A DNA stretch of 8,000 nt. It comes from JAHFLF01 sp964560145 (GTDB lineage: Bacteria > Patescibacteriota > Minisyncoccia > UBA6257 > 1-14-0-10-44-23). The position numbers and the translations under genes are program-made. Location: assembly GCA_964560145.1 (NCBI GenBank), contig CAZLKS010000032.1, positions 1 through 8,000 of the forward strand, read 5' to 3'. The first letter of the stretch is position 1, and each line of letters opens with the position of its first letter. Shown piece by piece: positions 1 through 5,255 of the stretch. The notes under the pieces are model-generated. The model did no database searches. It saw nothing but the letters and a program-made list of their open reading frames with translations, and was not told where the DNA came from.

Positions 1-449
1 CCGGCAAGCTTATCGCTCCAGCCGCCTGTGTTTTTCATAACCACTACAGGAATGCTGGCCTGATAAGCCACTGCTATTTCAGTGAGCGTGCCTGAACCGC
101 CGCCAACGCAGATGATTGCGTCGCAGCTTACTACGAGTGCCATTTCACGACCGCCACCGCGCTCCATGCCAGTGGCGACAATGGCGTCGGCACCAGTTTC
201 GTATACTTCTGTGCCTTTGCCGTAGGTAATTCCTATAGACATCCCACCCCCGCGCTTTGCACCTCGGCAGGCAGCGGTCGAAAGGGAGTCGTAGTCTTTT
301 TCCGCGCCGAAGAATAAGATCGCGTCTGACTTTGCGATTTGGTAACCTATTTCCTCCGCCAGAGATTCGACCTTCTTGCTGTAGCCGAGGTCGGCTGCCG
401 AACCCATCACTCCAATTTGTAGCTTCCTTTTAATATTTTTGTTTTTCAT
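1..449 (-). CDS. LOG/TIGR00725-type Rossmann-fold nucleotide-binding protein (C-terminus beyond window)
   Basis: The 149 residues visible form a Rossmann-like fold of the SLOG/LOG superfamily. The N-terminal strand reads KLQIGVMGSAAD (residues 9-20), and the signature GGGSGTLTE lies at residues 116-124, matching the GGGxGTxxE phosphate-binding motif. Family members bind nucleotides; the best-known ones are cytokinin-activating phosphoribohydrolases, but TIGR00725-like members are uncharacterised. The GGGRE at 98-102 and the cysteines at 61, 109 and 114 have no assigned role. The start at 449 follows a terminator hairpin by 16 nt and has no SD sequence, so the transcription start is unclear. 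The gene runs off the left edge; TIGR00725-type proteins are usually about 150-180 residues, so little should be missing. The family assignment is solid; the substrate is not known. Confidence 0.82.
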   Translation of the reverse strand, partial: MKNKNIKRKLQIGVMGSAADLGYSKKVESLAEEIGYQIAKSDAILFFGAEKDYDSLSTAACRGAKRGGGMSIGITYGKGTEVYETGADAIVATGMERGGGREMALVVSCDAIICVGGGSGTLTEIAVAYQASIPVVVMKNTGGWSDKLA

Positions 450-465
450 ATGATTTTTGATAAAT

Positions 466-487
466 AAAAAACCCGATTGACATCGGG
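466..487 (-). terminator. Intrinsic terminator of the YerC-like gene
   Basis: Read on the minus strand this is a perfect 6-bp stem (CCCGAT/ATCGGG, 472-477 and 482-487) with a 4-nt loop, followed by six T (466-471) and further T-rich sequence. It lies 41 nt after the stop of the regulator gene at 529 and only 16 nt before the start of the LOG-type gene at 449. It should therefore cut off or limit transcription passing from one to the other. Confidence 0.8.
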
Positions 488-528
488 GTAGTTGTTATTG
501 GCTATCGATTACTGAGATAGCATTAACG

Positions 529-849
529 TTAACCACCCCGCATAGTGGAGTGGTGATGATGCAAAGCAGATTTCGTGATTGCGGATCGGTAGCCGCCCAT
601 GCCGCCTGATACCCATTTGCTGATGCGGGCTATCGTGCGAGAGGAGAGGCCGGTTTCGCGGTTTATTTCGGTGTATATTTCGCCTCCCACCAGCATTTGA
701 GCGGCTTTCCAGCGATTACCGAACTCTATGAGTTCGGCTTCGGTCATCAGGTCGCGCAGAAAAAGCTTCGCCTGATTTGCTGTTTTGAGCGAAAGGAGCA
801 CGGCAATCAGCTCATCGGTTTTTTTGTTGTTCCAGGATTCCTTTTTCAT
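529..849 (-). CDS. YerC/YecD-family TrpR-related transcriptional regulator
   Basis: A 106-residue all-helical DNA-binding protein of the Trp-repressor superfamily, close to the usual size of YerC/YecD proteins (about 100). The conserved core LRDLMTEAELIEFGNRW (residues 31-47) is followed by the helix-turn-helix EIYTEINRETGLSSRTIARISKW (57-79, in two helices) and the family's terminal GGYR (85-88). The tail is unusual, with four consecutive histidines (97-100) before RGG. TrpR itself binds tryptophan, but the ligand of YerC proteins is not established. The start at 849 sits inside a perfect palindrome and about 8 nt from a -10 box, with no SD sequence, so the mRNA is probably leaderless or nearly so. 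Autoregulation is inferred from the palindrome. The gene is monocistronic, ended by the hairpin at 466-487. Confidence 0.88.
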   Translation of the reverse strand: MKKESWNNKKTDELIAVLLSLKTANQAKLFLRDLMTEAELIEFGNRWKAAQMLVGGEIYTEINRETGLSSRTIARISKWVSGGMGGYRSAITKSALHHHHSTMRGG

Positions 850-868
850 ACTTTACCATAGTAAAGTA
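849..868. promoter_or_regulatory. Candidate autoregulatory operator palindrome
   Basis: TACTTTAC (849-856) and GTAAAGTA (861-868) form a perfect 8-bp inverted repeat around a CATA spacer. It overlaps both the -10 box and the start codon of the TrpR-related gene. A dimeric regulator bound here would block its own promoter. Site and symmetry are directly visible; that the YerC-like protein binds it is inference. Confidence 0.5.
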
Positions 869-887
869 CTGGGTATGGTTTTGTCAA
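858..887 (-). promoter_or_regulatory. Promoter of the YerC-like gene
   Basis: On the minus strand there is a perfect -35 box TTGACA (887-882), an 18-nt spacer and a -10 box TACTAT (863-858, four of six consensus bases). The expected transcription start is within a few bases of the ATG at 849, so the message would be leaderless or carry only a couple of leader bases. The TTG of the -35 box belongs to the CAATAGCT motif at the edge of the adjacent repeat cluster. Confidence 0.6.
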
Positions 888-897
888 TAGCTCGCTC

Positions 898-970
898 AGG
901 GATGCCATTCCAGTTTCCTAGACTGGGTTCATCGCAAGCGAATAGTCTAGGAAACTGGAATGGCATCCCT
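898..970. repeat. Long hairpin repeat, unit 1 (perfect 27-bp arms)
   Basis: Positions 898-924 and 944-970 are perfect reverse complements (27 bp). The left arm begins AGGGATGCCATTCCAG. They enclose a 19-nt loop, GGGTTCATCGCAAGCGAAT (925-943). There is no T-tract on either side, so this is not a standard terminator. The same architecture recurs at 1058-1128 with a different arm sequence, which marks it as a member of a repeat family. Small open frames crossing it are artefacts of the palindrome. Confidence 0.9.
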
Positions 971-1057
971 TCGCTCACCGTAACTGGGTGCCTCGCAAGT
1001 AATCGTTCGGAGGTGCCTCTCTCTGGTGCGGACCGGACCCATCGCAAGTAATCGTTC
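971..1057. repeat. Degenerate copies of the hairpin-repeat core
   Basis: This stretch joins the two long hairpins and contains two exact copies of a 19-nt sequence, TCGCAAGTAATCGTTCGGA, at 993-1011 and 1042-1060, offset by 49 nt. Their first seven bases are the TCGCAAG of the hairpin loops. Preceding bases (GGGTGCC and GGACCCA) also resemble the loop start GGGYYCA. They look like units whose arms no longer pair. No coding potential is seen. Confidence 0.7.
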
Positions 1058-1128
1058 GGATATGCCACCCTAGGTTACGGACCGGGCCCATCGCAAGCGA
1101 ATGGTCCGTAACCTAGGGTGGCATATCC
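1058..1128. repeat. Long hairpin repeat, unit 2 (perfect 26-bp arms)
   Basis: Positions 1058-1083 and 1103-1128 are perfect reverse complements (26 bp). The left arm begins GGATATGCCACCC and ends GTTACGGACC. The 19-nt loop GGGCCCATCGCAAGCGAAT (1084-1102) differs from that of unit 1 at only two positions, although the arms differ extensively. Each arm change is matched by its partner, so pairing is kept perfectly. Confidence 0.9.
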
Positions 1129-1142
1129 TCACTTCAGCTATT

Positions 1143-1206
1143 GGATTCGTAACTCTGAATGGCATCCTTTCGCTCACCGTAACTAGGTGCCTCGAACGTA
1201 AACAAT
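1143..1206. repeat. Half-unit of the hairpin repeat with conserved right flank
   Basis: Positions 1143-1167 read like a right arm of the hairpin family (ending GAATGGCATCC), but no left arm or loop precedes them. From 1155 to 1201 the sequence repeats, with one deletion and a few substitutions, the stretch 955-1002 that contains the end of unit 1 and its flank CTTCGCTCACCGTAACT. It therefore looks like a truncated copy of unit 1 plus its downstream flank. Confidence 0.7.
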
Positions 1207-1281
1207 CCTCCTCTCTGTCATTCTGCTCATCCTGAGCTTACCGAGGGGGGGGTAGGTCCGAAGAAAGTGGTTTATATGCGG
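1207..1281. other. Non-coding spacer, REP-like fragment and G8 tract
   Basis: No gene is visible between the repeat cluster and the receiver gene that ends at 1282. The stretch holds the text CATCCTGAGCTTACCGAGG, which resembles dispersed extragenic sequences of many bacterial genomes (recalled pattern, not searched), followed by a run of eight G (1245-1252). Nothing else is recognised in it, and no terminator for the receiver gene is evident. Confidence 0.4.
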
Positions 1282-1689
1282 TTAGGCTGCAGTAGTCGGC
1301 GCAGTAAGCAGTCCTTTAACAGTGGTGGCTATCTTTTCGAGGTCGTCACTTTTCTTCATGAAAGTTATAGCTCCGAGCTCTTTGGCGAATTCAGGATTTT
1401 CGGATTTTACGCCCGGCCATGGATAGATGAGGCTTGAGAAGAAAACAATCTTTACATCTTTGGTTTCGGGGGTATGTTTGAGCTCAAGGACAGCCTCAGT
1501 GCCATTAACGTTGGGCATCTGAATATCCATAATGATGAGATCGGGAATAAGAGACTTAGCCTTGGTGATGGCCTCTAGTCCATCGCTTGCTTCAGCTATT
1601 TGATAACCAAATGATAAAAACTTTGCTGAAAGAATTTCTTTGAAATCAGCATCGTCGTCGGCAATGAGAATCAATGGAGGGTTCTTCAT
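1282..1689 (-). CDS. Stand-alone response regulator receiver (copy 2 of tandem pair)
   Basis: A 135-residue single-domain CheY-like receiver with no output domain. The acidic metal-binding residues are D11-D12-D13 (ADDDADF), the phospho-acceptor is D55 in IIMDIQMP, the switch residue is S85 (VFFSS) and the conserved lysine is K112 (FMKKSDD). The cis-proline normally after that lysine is absent, and the segment between S85 and K112 is a few residues longer than in CheY. Both traits are shared with the neighbouring receiver at 1770-2162. The two proteins align end to end and are clearly paralogues. They are separated by 80 nt without a terminator, so co-transcription is plausible. No SD sequence precedes the ATG. 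The start is fixed by the receiver's first strand at residues 5-10. No histidine kinase is in the window, so partner and output are unknown. Confidence 0.9.
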   Translation of the reverse strand: MKNPPLILIADDDADFKEILSAKFLSFGYQIAEASDGLEAITKAKSLIPDLIIMDIQMPNVNGTEAVLELKHTPETKDVKIVFFSSLIYPWPGVKSENPEFAKELGAITFMKKSDDLEKIATTVKGLLTAPTTAA

Positions 1690-1769
1690 GGAGTAATCAG
1701 AGTAATCGCGAATAATGCTAATTGGGGTCGGGTAATAGTGCTAATAAGGAGGAGATGGGGATAGGGGGG

Positions 1770-2162
1770 CTAGCGGCCGAGTTTTTCGTGGATTTTTAGC
1801 ACCAGTTCATCGAGGTCGCCACCTTTTTTGAAGTAATCAATGGCTCCGATTTGTTGAGCGAGGCGGCGATTAACTTCGGTCACTTGCGGCCAAGAATCAC
1901 CCAGGTTACTAACGAACAGAACTTTGATGTTCTTGGTATGCGGGTCTTGTTGAATGTCGAGCATAGCCGCAATACCATCTTTGTGTGGCATTTGAATGTC
2001 CATCAGTACAAGGTCAGGCAGGAATTCTTTGGCAAATTTGACGGCCTCTTCGCCATCACTCGCATTTTTAACTCCGAAGCCTTTTGACTTGAGTTTGCTG
2101 CTCAAGATTTCTCGGAAGTCTTTATCGTCATCAGCGACCAAAATAAGTGGCACGCTACGCAT
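1770..2162 (-). CDS. Stand-alone response regulator receiver (copy 1 of tandem pair)
   Basis: A 130-residue CheY-like receiver made of the phospho-acceptor domain alone. Visible residues are D11-D12-D13 (ADDDKDF), D55 in VLMDIQMP, S85 in LFVSNL, and K112 in YFKKGGD with Gly rather than Pro downstream. The segment 86-105 around SWPQV is extended and resembles the YPWPGV segment of its tandem paralogue. It is the promoter-proximal member of the pair. Two overlapping TATAGT boxes (2182-2172) lie 9-14 nt before the ATG, without SD sequence and without a convincing -35. It is divergent from the release-factor gene with only 42 nt between start codons. Such proteins act through protein-protein contacts or as phosphate relays; the partner is not visible here. 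Confidence 0.92.
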   Translation of the reverse strand: MRSVPLILVADDDKDFREILSSKLKSKGFGVKNASDGEEAVKFAKEFLPDLVLMDIQMPHKDGIAAMLDIQQDPHTKNIKVLFVSNLGDSWPQVTEVNRRLAQQIGAIDYFKKGGDLDELVLKIHEKLGR

Positions 2163-2168
2163 AGTAGC

Positions 2169-2197
2169 TTTACTATACTATATTTTTCGTATATCGT
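2169..2197 (+). promoter_or_regulatory. Candidate promoter of the release-factor gene
   Basis: TTTACT (2169-2174, four of six matches to the -35 consensus), a 17-nt spacer and TATCGT (2192-2197, four of six to the -10 consensus). The -10 box ends 7 nt before the ATG at 2205, which would place the transcription start at or next to the start codon. GTATATC is repeated in tandem at 2189-2202. The call is moderate because neither box is strong. Confidence 0.38.
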
Positions 2198-2204
2198 ATA
2201 TCGC

Positions 2205-2948
2205 ATGACTAACAAGGTTATTCTAGAAATACGCGCAGGTGTTGGTGGCGATGAGGCGGGTTTATTTGCCGGCGATTTAGCTCGTATGTATCAACGCTAC
2301 TCTCAGAATAAGGGCTGGATTTTCCAGGTGACTGATTCAAACGACATGGGCAACGGCGGCTTTAAATATCTTGCTGCTCGCATACAAGGCAATGGTTGCT
2401 ATGATGCTTTGAAGCTTGAGAGCGGCACCCACCGCGTGCAACGTGTTCCGGCGACTGAACGCCAAGGGCGCGTGCACACATCAACTGCAACTGTTGTCGT
2501 CTTGCCAGAGGTTGAGCCAAAGGAGGTTGTGCTCAATGAGAACGATTTGCTCGTAACCTTTAGCCGCGCCGGCGGGCCTGGCGGACAAAACGTTAACAAG
2601 GTTGAGACCGCGGTTCGCATTACACATAAACCAACCGGCATAGTTATTTCTAGTCGTGCTGAACGTAGTCAACACGCCAACCGTGAGACCGCTATGTCAG
2701 TATTGCGCGCTAAGCTTTTTGATATGCAGCGCCAAAAAGAATTGTCTCAGATTACCGGCGACCGACGTGAGCTCGTGGGTACGGGCGACCGTTCTGAAAA
2801 GATTCGTACGTATAACTTTCCGGATGATCGGATAACTGACCACCGGTTTGGCGCGAAGGTGCATGAGATAGAGACGGTGCTTGATGGTGACCTTGATAAG
2901 CTTCTTAATAAGATTGCGAAGTCGCAGACGGGTGAGACGAAGGAGTAA
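2205..2948 (+). CDS. prfA: Peptide chain release factor 1-type protein lacking N-terminal domain 1
   Basis: A 247-residue class-I release factor. The codon-recognition tripeptide PAT (82-84, in HRVQRVPATERQGR) marks RF1, which reads UAA and UAG; RF2 would have SPF. The catalytic GGQ is at 126-128 in AGGPGGQNVN, and the conserved tail motif NFPDDRITDHR is at 205-214. Bacterial RF1 is about 360 residues; here the first ~105 residues, the helical domain 1, are absent. The protein begins directly at the first strand of domain 2 (VILEIRAGVGGDEA). The missing part cannot lie upstream, because a receiver gene on the other strand begins 42 nt away. Domains 2-4 look intact, so it is probably functional rather than decayed. 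GGQNVNKVE differs from the usual RF1 text GGQHVNTTD. No SD sequence is present. A full-length RF1 elsewhere in the genome cannot be excluded. Confidence 0.88.
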   Translation: MTNKVILEIRAGVGGDEAGLFAGDLARMYQRYSQNKGWIFQVTDSNDMGNGGFKYLAARIQGNGCYDALKLESGTHRVQRVPATERQGRVHTSTATVVVLPEVEPKEVVLNENDLLVTFSRAGGPGGQNVNKVETAVRITHKPTGIVISSRAERSQHANRETAMSVLRAKLFDMQRQKELSQITGDRRELVGTGDRSEKIRTYNFPDDRITDHRFGAKVHEIETVLDGDLDKLLNKIAKSQTGETKE

Positions 2949-2984
2949 AACAAAAAGTGGCGCCGAGGCGCCACTTTTTGTTTT
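2947..2984. terminator. Bidirectional intrinsic terminator between prfA-type gene and ftsK
   Basis: A perfect 18-bp inverted repeat, AAAACAAAAAGTGGCGCC (2947-2964) with its complement at 2967-2984 and only GA between them. The GC core is flanked by an A-rich and a T-rich side, giving a U-tract in both directions. It serves the convergent release-factor gene (plus) and ftsK (minus), and overlaps the last two bases of the release-factor stop codon. Confidence 0.92.
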
Positions 2985-2994
2985 GAGCTCTCTA

Positions 2995-5196
2995 TTATTG
3001 AGCTACTGGTCCGGCTGGCGGAGGCATACCGCCTTCGGTTGCTTCATCTACGATATATACCTCGCGTGGTTTAGCGCCATCGCCAGGGCCGATTAAGCCT
3101 TTCTCTTCCATGATGTCGAGTAGACGAGCTGCACGTGCGTAGCCGACTTGTAATCGGCGTTGGAGCAGGGAAGCAGAGGCTTTTTTAGCTTCTTTGACGA
3201 CTTGAATGGCCTCGGTCAGCATTTCATCTTCGTCTTCGTTGGTGCCGGCGTAGTCGTCAAAAATGTCTTTTCCGTCAGTCGCACGAGCAGCGGAGGGCGG
3301 TGCAGTCGCCTCGGTCATAGCATTTCCTAGTGCCTGGCTTTCTTGCGTGGGTTCGGTTGGAGCTAGCGTTTCATTGTTGTCGCGGATGAACTTCACTACC
3401 GAGCGAATTTCTTCTTCGCTGATAAATCCGGCTTGAATACGCTTTGGCTTTGAGTAGTCATTAGAAATAAAGAGCAGGTCACCTTTACCAAGCAGCTTCT
3501 CGGCTCCAGCGGTGTCAATGATGGTGCGTGAGTCGATTTGGCTCGCGACTTGCAGTGCTGCACGAGCTTGGATGTTGGCCTTAATTAAGCCGGTGACAAC
3601 GTTGACGGATGGTCGCTGTGTGGCGAGTACCAAGTGAATACCGGTGGCGCGGGCCATTTGAGCAAGGCGTACGATGTAGCCTTCGATTTCGCGACCGAAG
3701 GTTGCCATCAAGTCGGCCATTTCATCGATGACAATCATGACGTAGGGCAGAGCCTCATCCTTATTGTTTTTGTTATAACTGCGGATGTCGCGCGAGCCGG
3801 CTTTCATGAATAGCTCATAGCGACGGTCCATTTCTGAGATTGCCCAGCGGAAAACGGCAATCGACTTTTTACCTTCGGTGATTACTGGAGCGATGAGGTG
3901 GGGGATGCCTTCGTAGATAGAGAGCTCAACTCGCTTTGGATCAATAAGGATAAGCTTCAGTTGGTCTGGTGAGTTTTTGTAAAGTAGTGGAACGATAACT
4001 GAGTGAATGAAGATTGACTTACCGGAGCCGGTAGTACCAGCTACAAGTAGGTGAGGCAGTTTTTCGATGTTGCCGAAGATAGGTTCACCAGTGACGTCAC
4101 GACCAATCGGGAAAACGAGTGGTCCGCCGCCGGTGAAGTCCGTGTAAGAAAGCATTGAGCCAAGGTGAACGGTTGAGGCAACTTTATTCGGCACCTCAAT
4201 GCCCACCAAGGATTTACCAGGGATTGGGGCTTCGATACGAATAGCTGCGGCGGCAAGTGCCAGTGCGAGGTCTTGTGAGAGTGCGGTGATGCGGGTGAGC
4301 TTAACTCCCTCGGCAGGTTTTAATGTAAAGCGAGTGACCTTTGGTCCGATGTTAATCTCGCCCATTTCCACCGGCACGCCGAAGCTTTCAAGGGTGCGTT
4401 TGATGATATTGGCATTTGCGCGCAGGTCACCTGGCATCGGCTTATCCATCGAGGATTCAAGGAGCGAAAGCGGGGGAGCGATGTAGTTGGCGTGTTCCTT
4501 TAGTTTCCCTTTGCTCATGTTGATGAGCGGAGCCTCTGCCACCTTGAGTTCGGCCTCTTTCTCTTCTGGTTTTGGCTTAGCCTCTTTGCCCTTTGCCGCC
4601 TTCACGGGTTCGTTCGCCTCTTTGATGATTAAATCTTCTTCATCGAGTTCAATATCATCATCTTCGTCTTCTTCCTCATCAACTGCTTCTTCCTTCCACG
4701 GTAGTTTAATGTCGCGTAGATTCAATGAAGCATTGAGCGTGACGAGTAATGCAGTAATCATCAGCGTAATGAGCAGGATGATGGTGGCGACGCTCCCAAA
4801 AGGAATCTCTAGTGAGCCAACGACTTTACCAAGCCAGCCGGCTTCTGTTGGCCAGATAACATCGATAAGTCCTAGTCCGGTGAGCACGAAGCCAGCCATA
4901 CCAGCGAAGATGACGCCAAAGAATTTTTCTTCGCTACTAACTAGGAATAGAACGCCGACAATCAAAAGAATAGCTGGTATTAGATAGTAGCCGATACCGA
5001 GGAGTCCATGCGCAATAGAATAAAAGAAGGCGCCGGCTGGTCCAGCAGCACCGAACGCGGCGAGGAACAAAATAATCGAAACGCCGATGAGCGTAATACC
5101 AATCACGCTCTTTTTTGTTTCGCTACTAACTTTTGCTAACGGATTCATTTCGGGTAGCGAGTCGGTGAATTTGGACTTCTTTTTTGGTTTAGCCAT
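2995..5196 (-). CDS. ftsK: FtsK/SpoIIIE-type DNA translocase
   Basis: A 733-residue ATP-driven, septum-located DNA pump that clears and segregates chromosomes at division. A basic N-terminus (PKKKSKF) leads into about four membrane spans (roughly 31-50, 55-87, 92-115 and 135-155). An acidic and charged linker follows (171-225, with EEEDEDDDIELDEEDL). The motor has Walker A GTTGSGKS at 387-394, Walker B VMIVIDEMADL at 486-496 (D491, E492) and the ATQRPSVNVVTGLIKANI segment at 525-542. A variable linker (607-657) precedes the winged-helix gamma domain (658-716, KKASASLLQRRLQVGYARAARL), which in the family reads polar KOPS-type sequences. Size is normal. The start at 5196 puts the positively charged tail before the first span; there is no SD sequence and a TATAAA box lies 8 nt upstream. 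It is convergent with the release-factor gene and divergent from the mutase gene. Confidence 0.97.
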   Translation of the reverse strand: MAKPKKKSKFTDSLPEMNPLAKVSSETKKSVIGITLIGVSIILFLAAFGAAGPAGAFFYSIAHGLLGIGYYLIPAILLIVGVLFLVSSEEKFFGVIFAGMAGFVLTGLGLIDVIWPTEAGWLGKVVGSLEIPFGSVATIILLITLMITALLVTLNASLNLRDIKLPWKEEAVDEEEDEDDDIELDEEDLIIKEANEPVKAAKGKEAKPKPEEKEAELKVAEAPLINMSKGKLKEHANYIAPPLSLLESSMDKPMPGDLRANANIIKRTLESFGVPVEMGEINIGPKVTRFTLKPAEGVKLTRITALSQDLALALAAAAIRIEAPIPGKSLVGIEVPNKVASTVHLGSMLSYTDFTGGGPLVFPIGRDVTGEPIFGNIEKLPHLLVAGTTGSGKSIFIHSVIVPLLYKNSPDQLKLILIDPKRVELSIYEGIPHLIAPVITEGKKSIAVFRWAISEMDRRYELFMKAGSRDIRSYNKNNKDEALPYVMIVIDEMADLMATFGREIEGYIVRLAQMARATGIHLVLATQRPSVNVVTGLIKANIQARAALQVASQIDSRTIIDTAGAEKLLGKGDLLFISNDYSKPKRIQAGFISEEEIRSVVKFIRDNNETLAPTEPTQESQALGNAMTEATAPPSAARATDGKDIFDDYAGTNEDEDEMLTEAIQVVKEAKKASASLLQRRLQVGYARAARLLDIMEEKGLIGPGDGAKPREVYIVDEATEGGMPPPAGPVAQ

Positions 5197-5204
5197 ACGG
5201 TGTA

Positions 5205-5210
5205 TTTATA
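5205..5210 (-). promoter_or_regulatory. -10-like box just upstream of ftsK
   Basis: TATAAA on the minus strand (five of six consensus bases), separated from the ftsK ATG by only 8 nt, so transcription would start at or next to the start codon. No convincing -35 box is visible 16-18 nt upstream, so this is a partial promoter call. Confidence 0.38.
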
Positions 5211-5255
5211 GGGCAAGATTGATGTTAGTATTCAGTATATCACGCAGAAAGCTAT

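Noticed and set aside
785..1068. Two overlapping open frames on opposite strands across the hairpin cluster (785-1051 plus, 853-1068 minus)
   Set aside because: They arise because the long palindromes read similarly on both strands. They lack ribosome sites, overlap the regulator gene or its promoter, and give no recognisable protein.
898..1128. Integron attC sites
   Set aside because: The arms are perfectly paired without the unpaired extrahelical bases of attC, the R-box core GTTRRRY pattern is not evident, and no cassette genes lie between the units.
898..1206. CRISPR array
   Set aside because: Repeats are not of constant length and sequence, the spacing is uneven, the hairpin arms vary while the loops are conserved, and no cas gene is visible.
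1996..2208. Missing N-terminal domain of the release factor encoded upstream through a frameshift
   Set aside because: The upstream DNA is fully accounted for by the receiver gene on the minus strand, and none of the plus-strand frames there resembles the helical RF1 domain 1.
2205..2948. RF2, RF-H or ArfB instead of RF1
   Set aside because: The recognition motif is PAT in an RF1 context, not SPF. Domains 2 and 4 are complete, unlike in ArfB, and the conserved C-terminal part matches RF1.
4487..4987. 166-residue serine-rich open frame on the plus strand
   Set aside because: It is the antisense of the ftsK N-terminal region. The serine runs mirror the acidic Glu/Asp codons of the FtsK linker.
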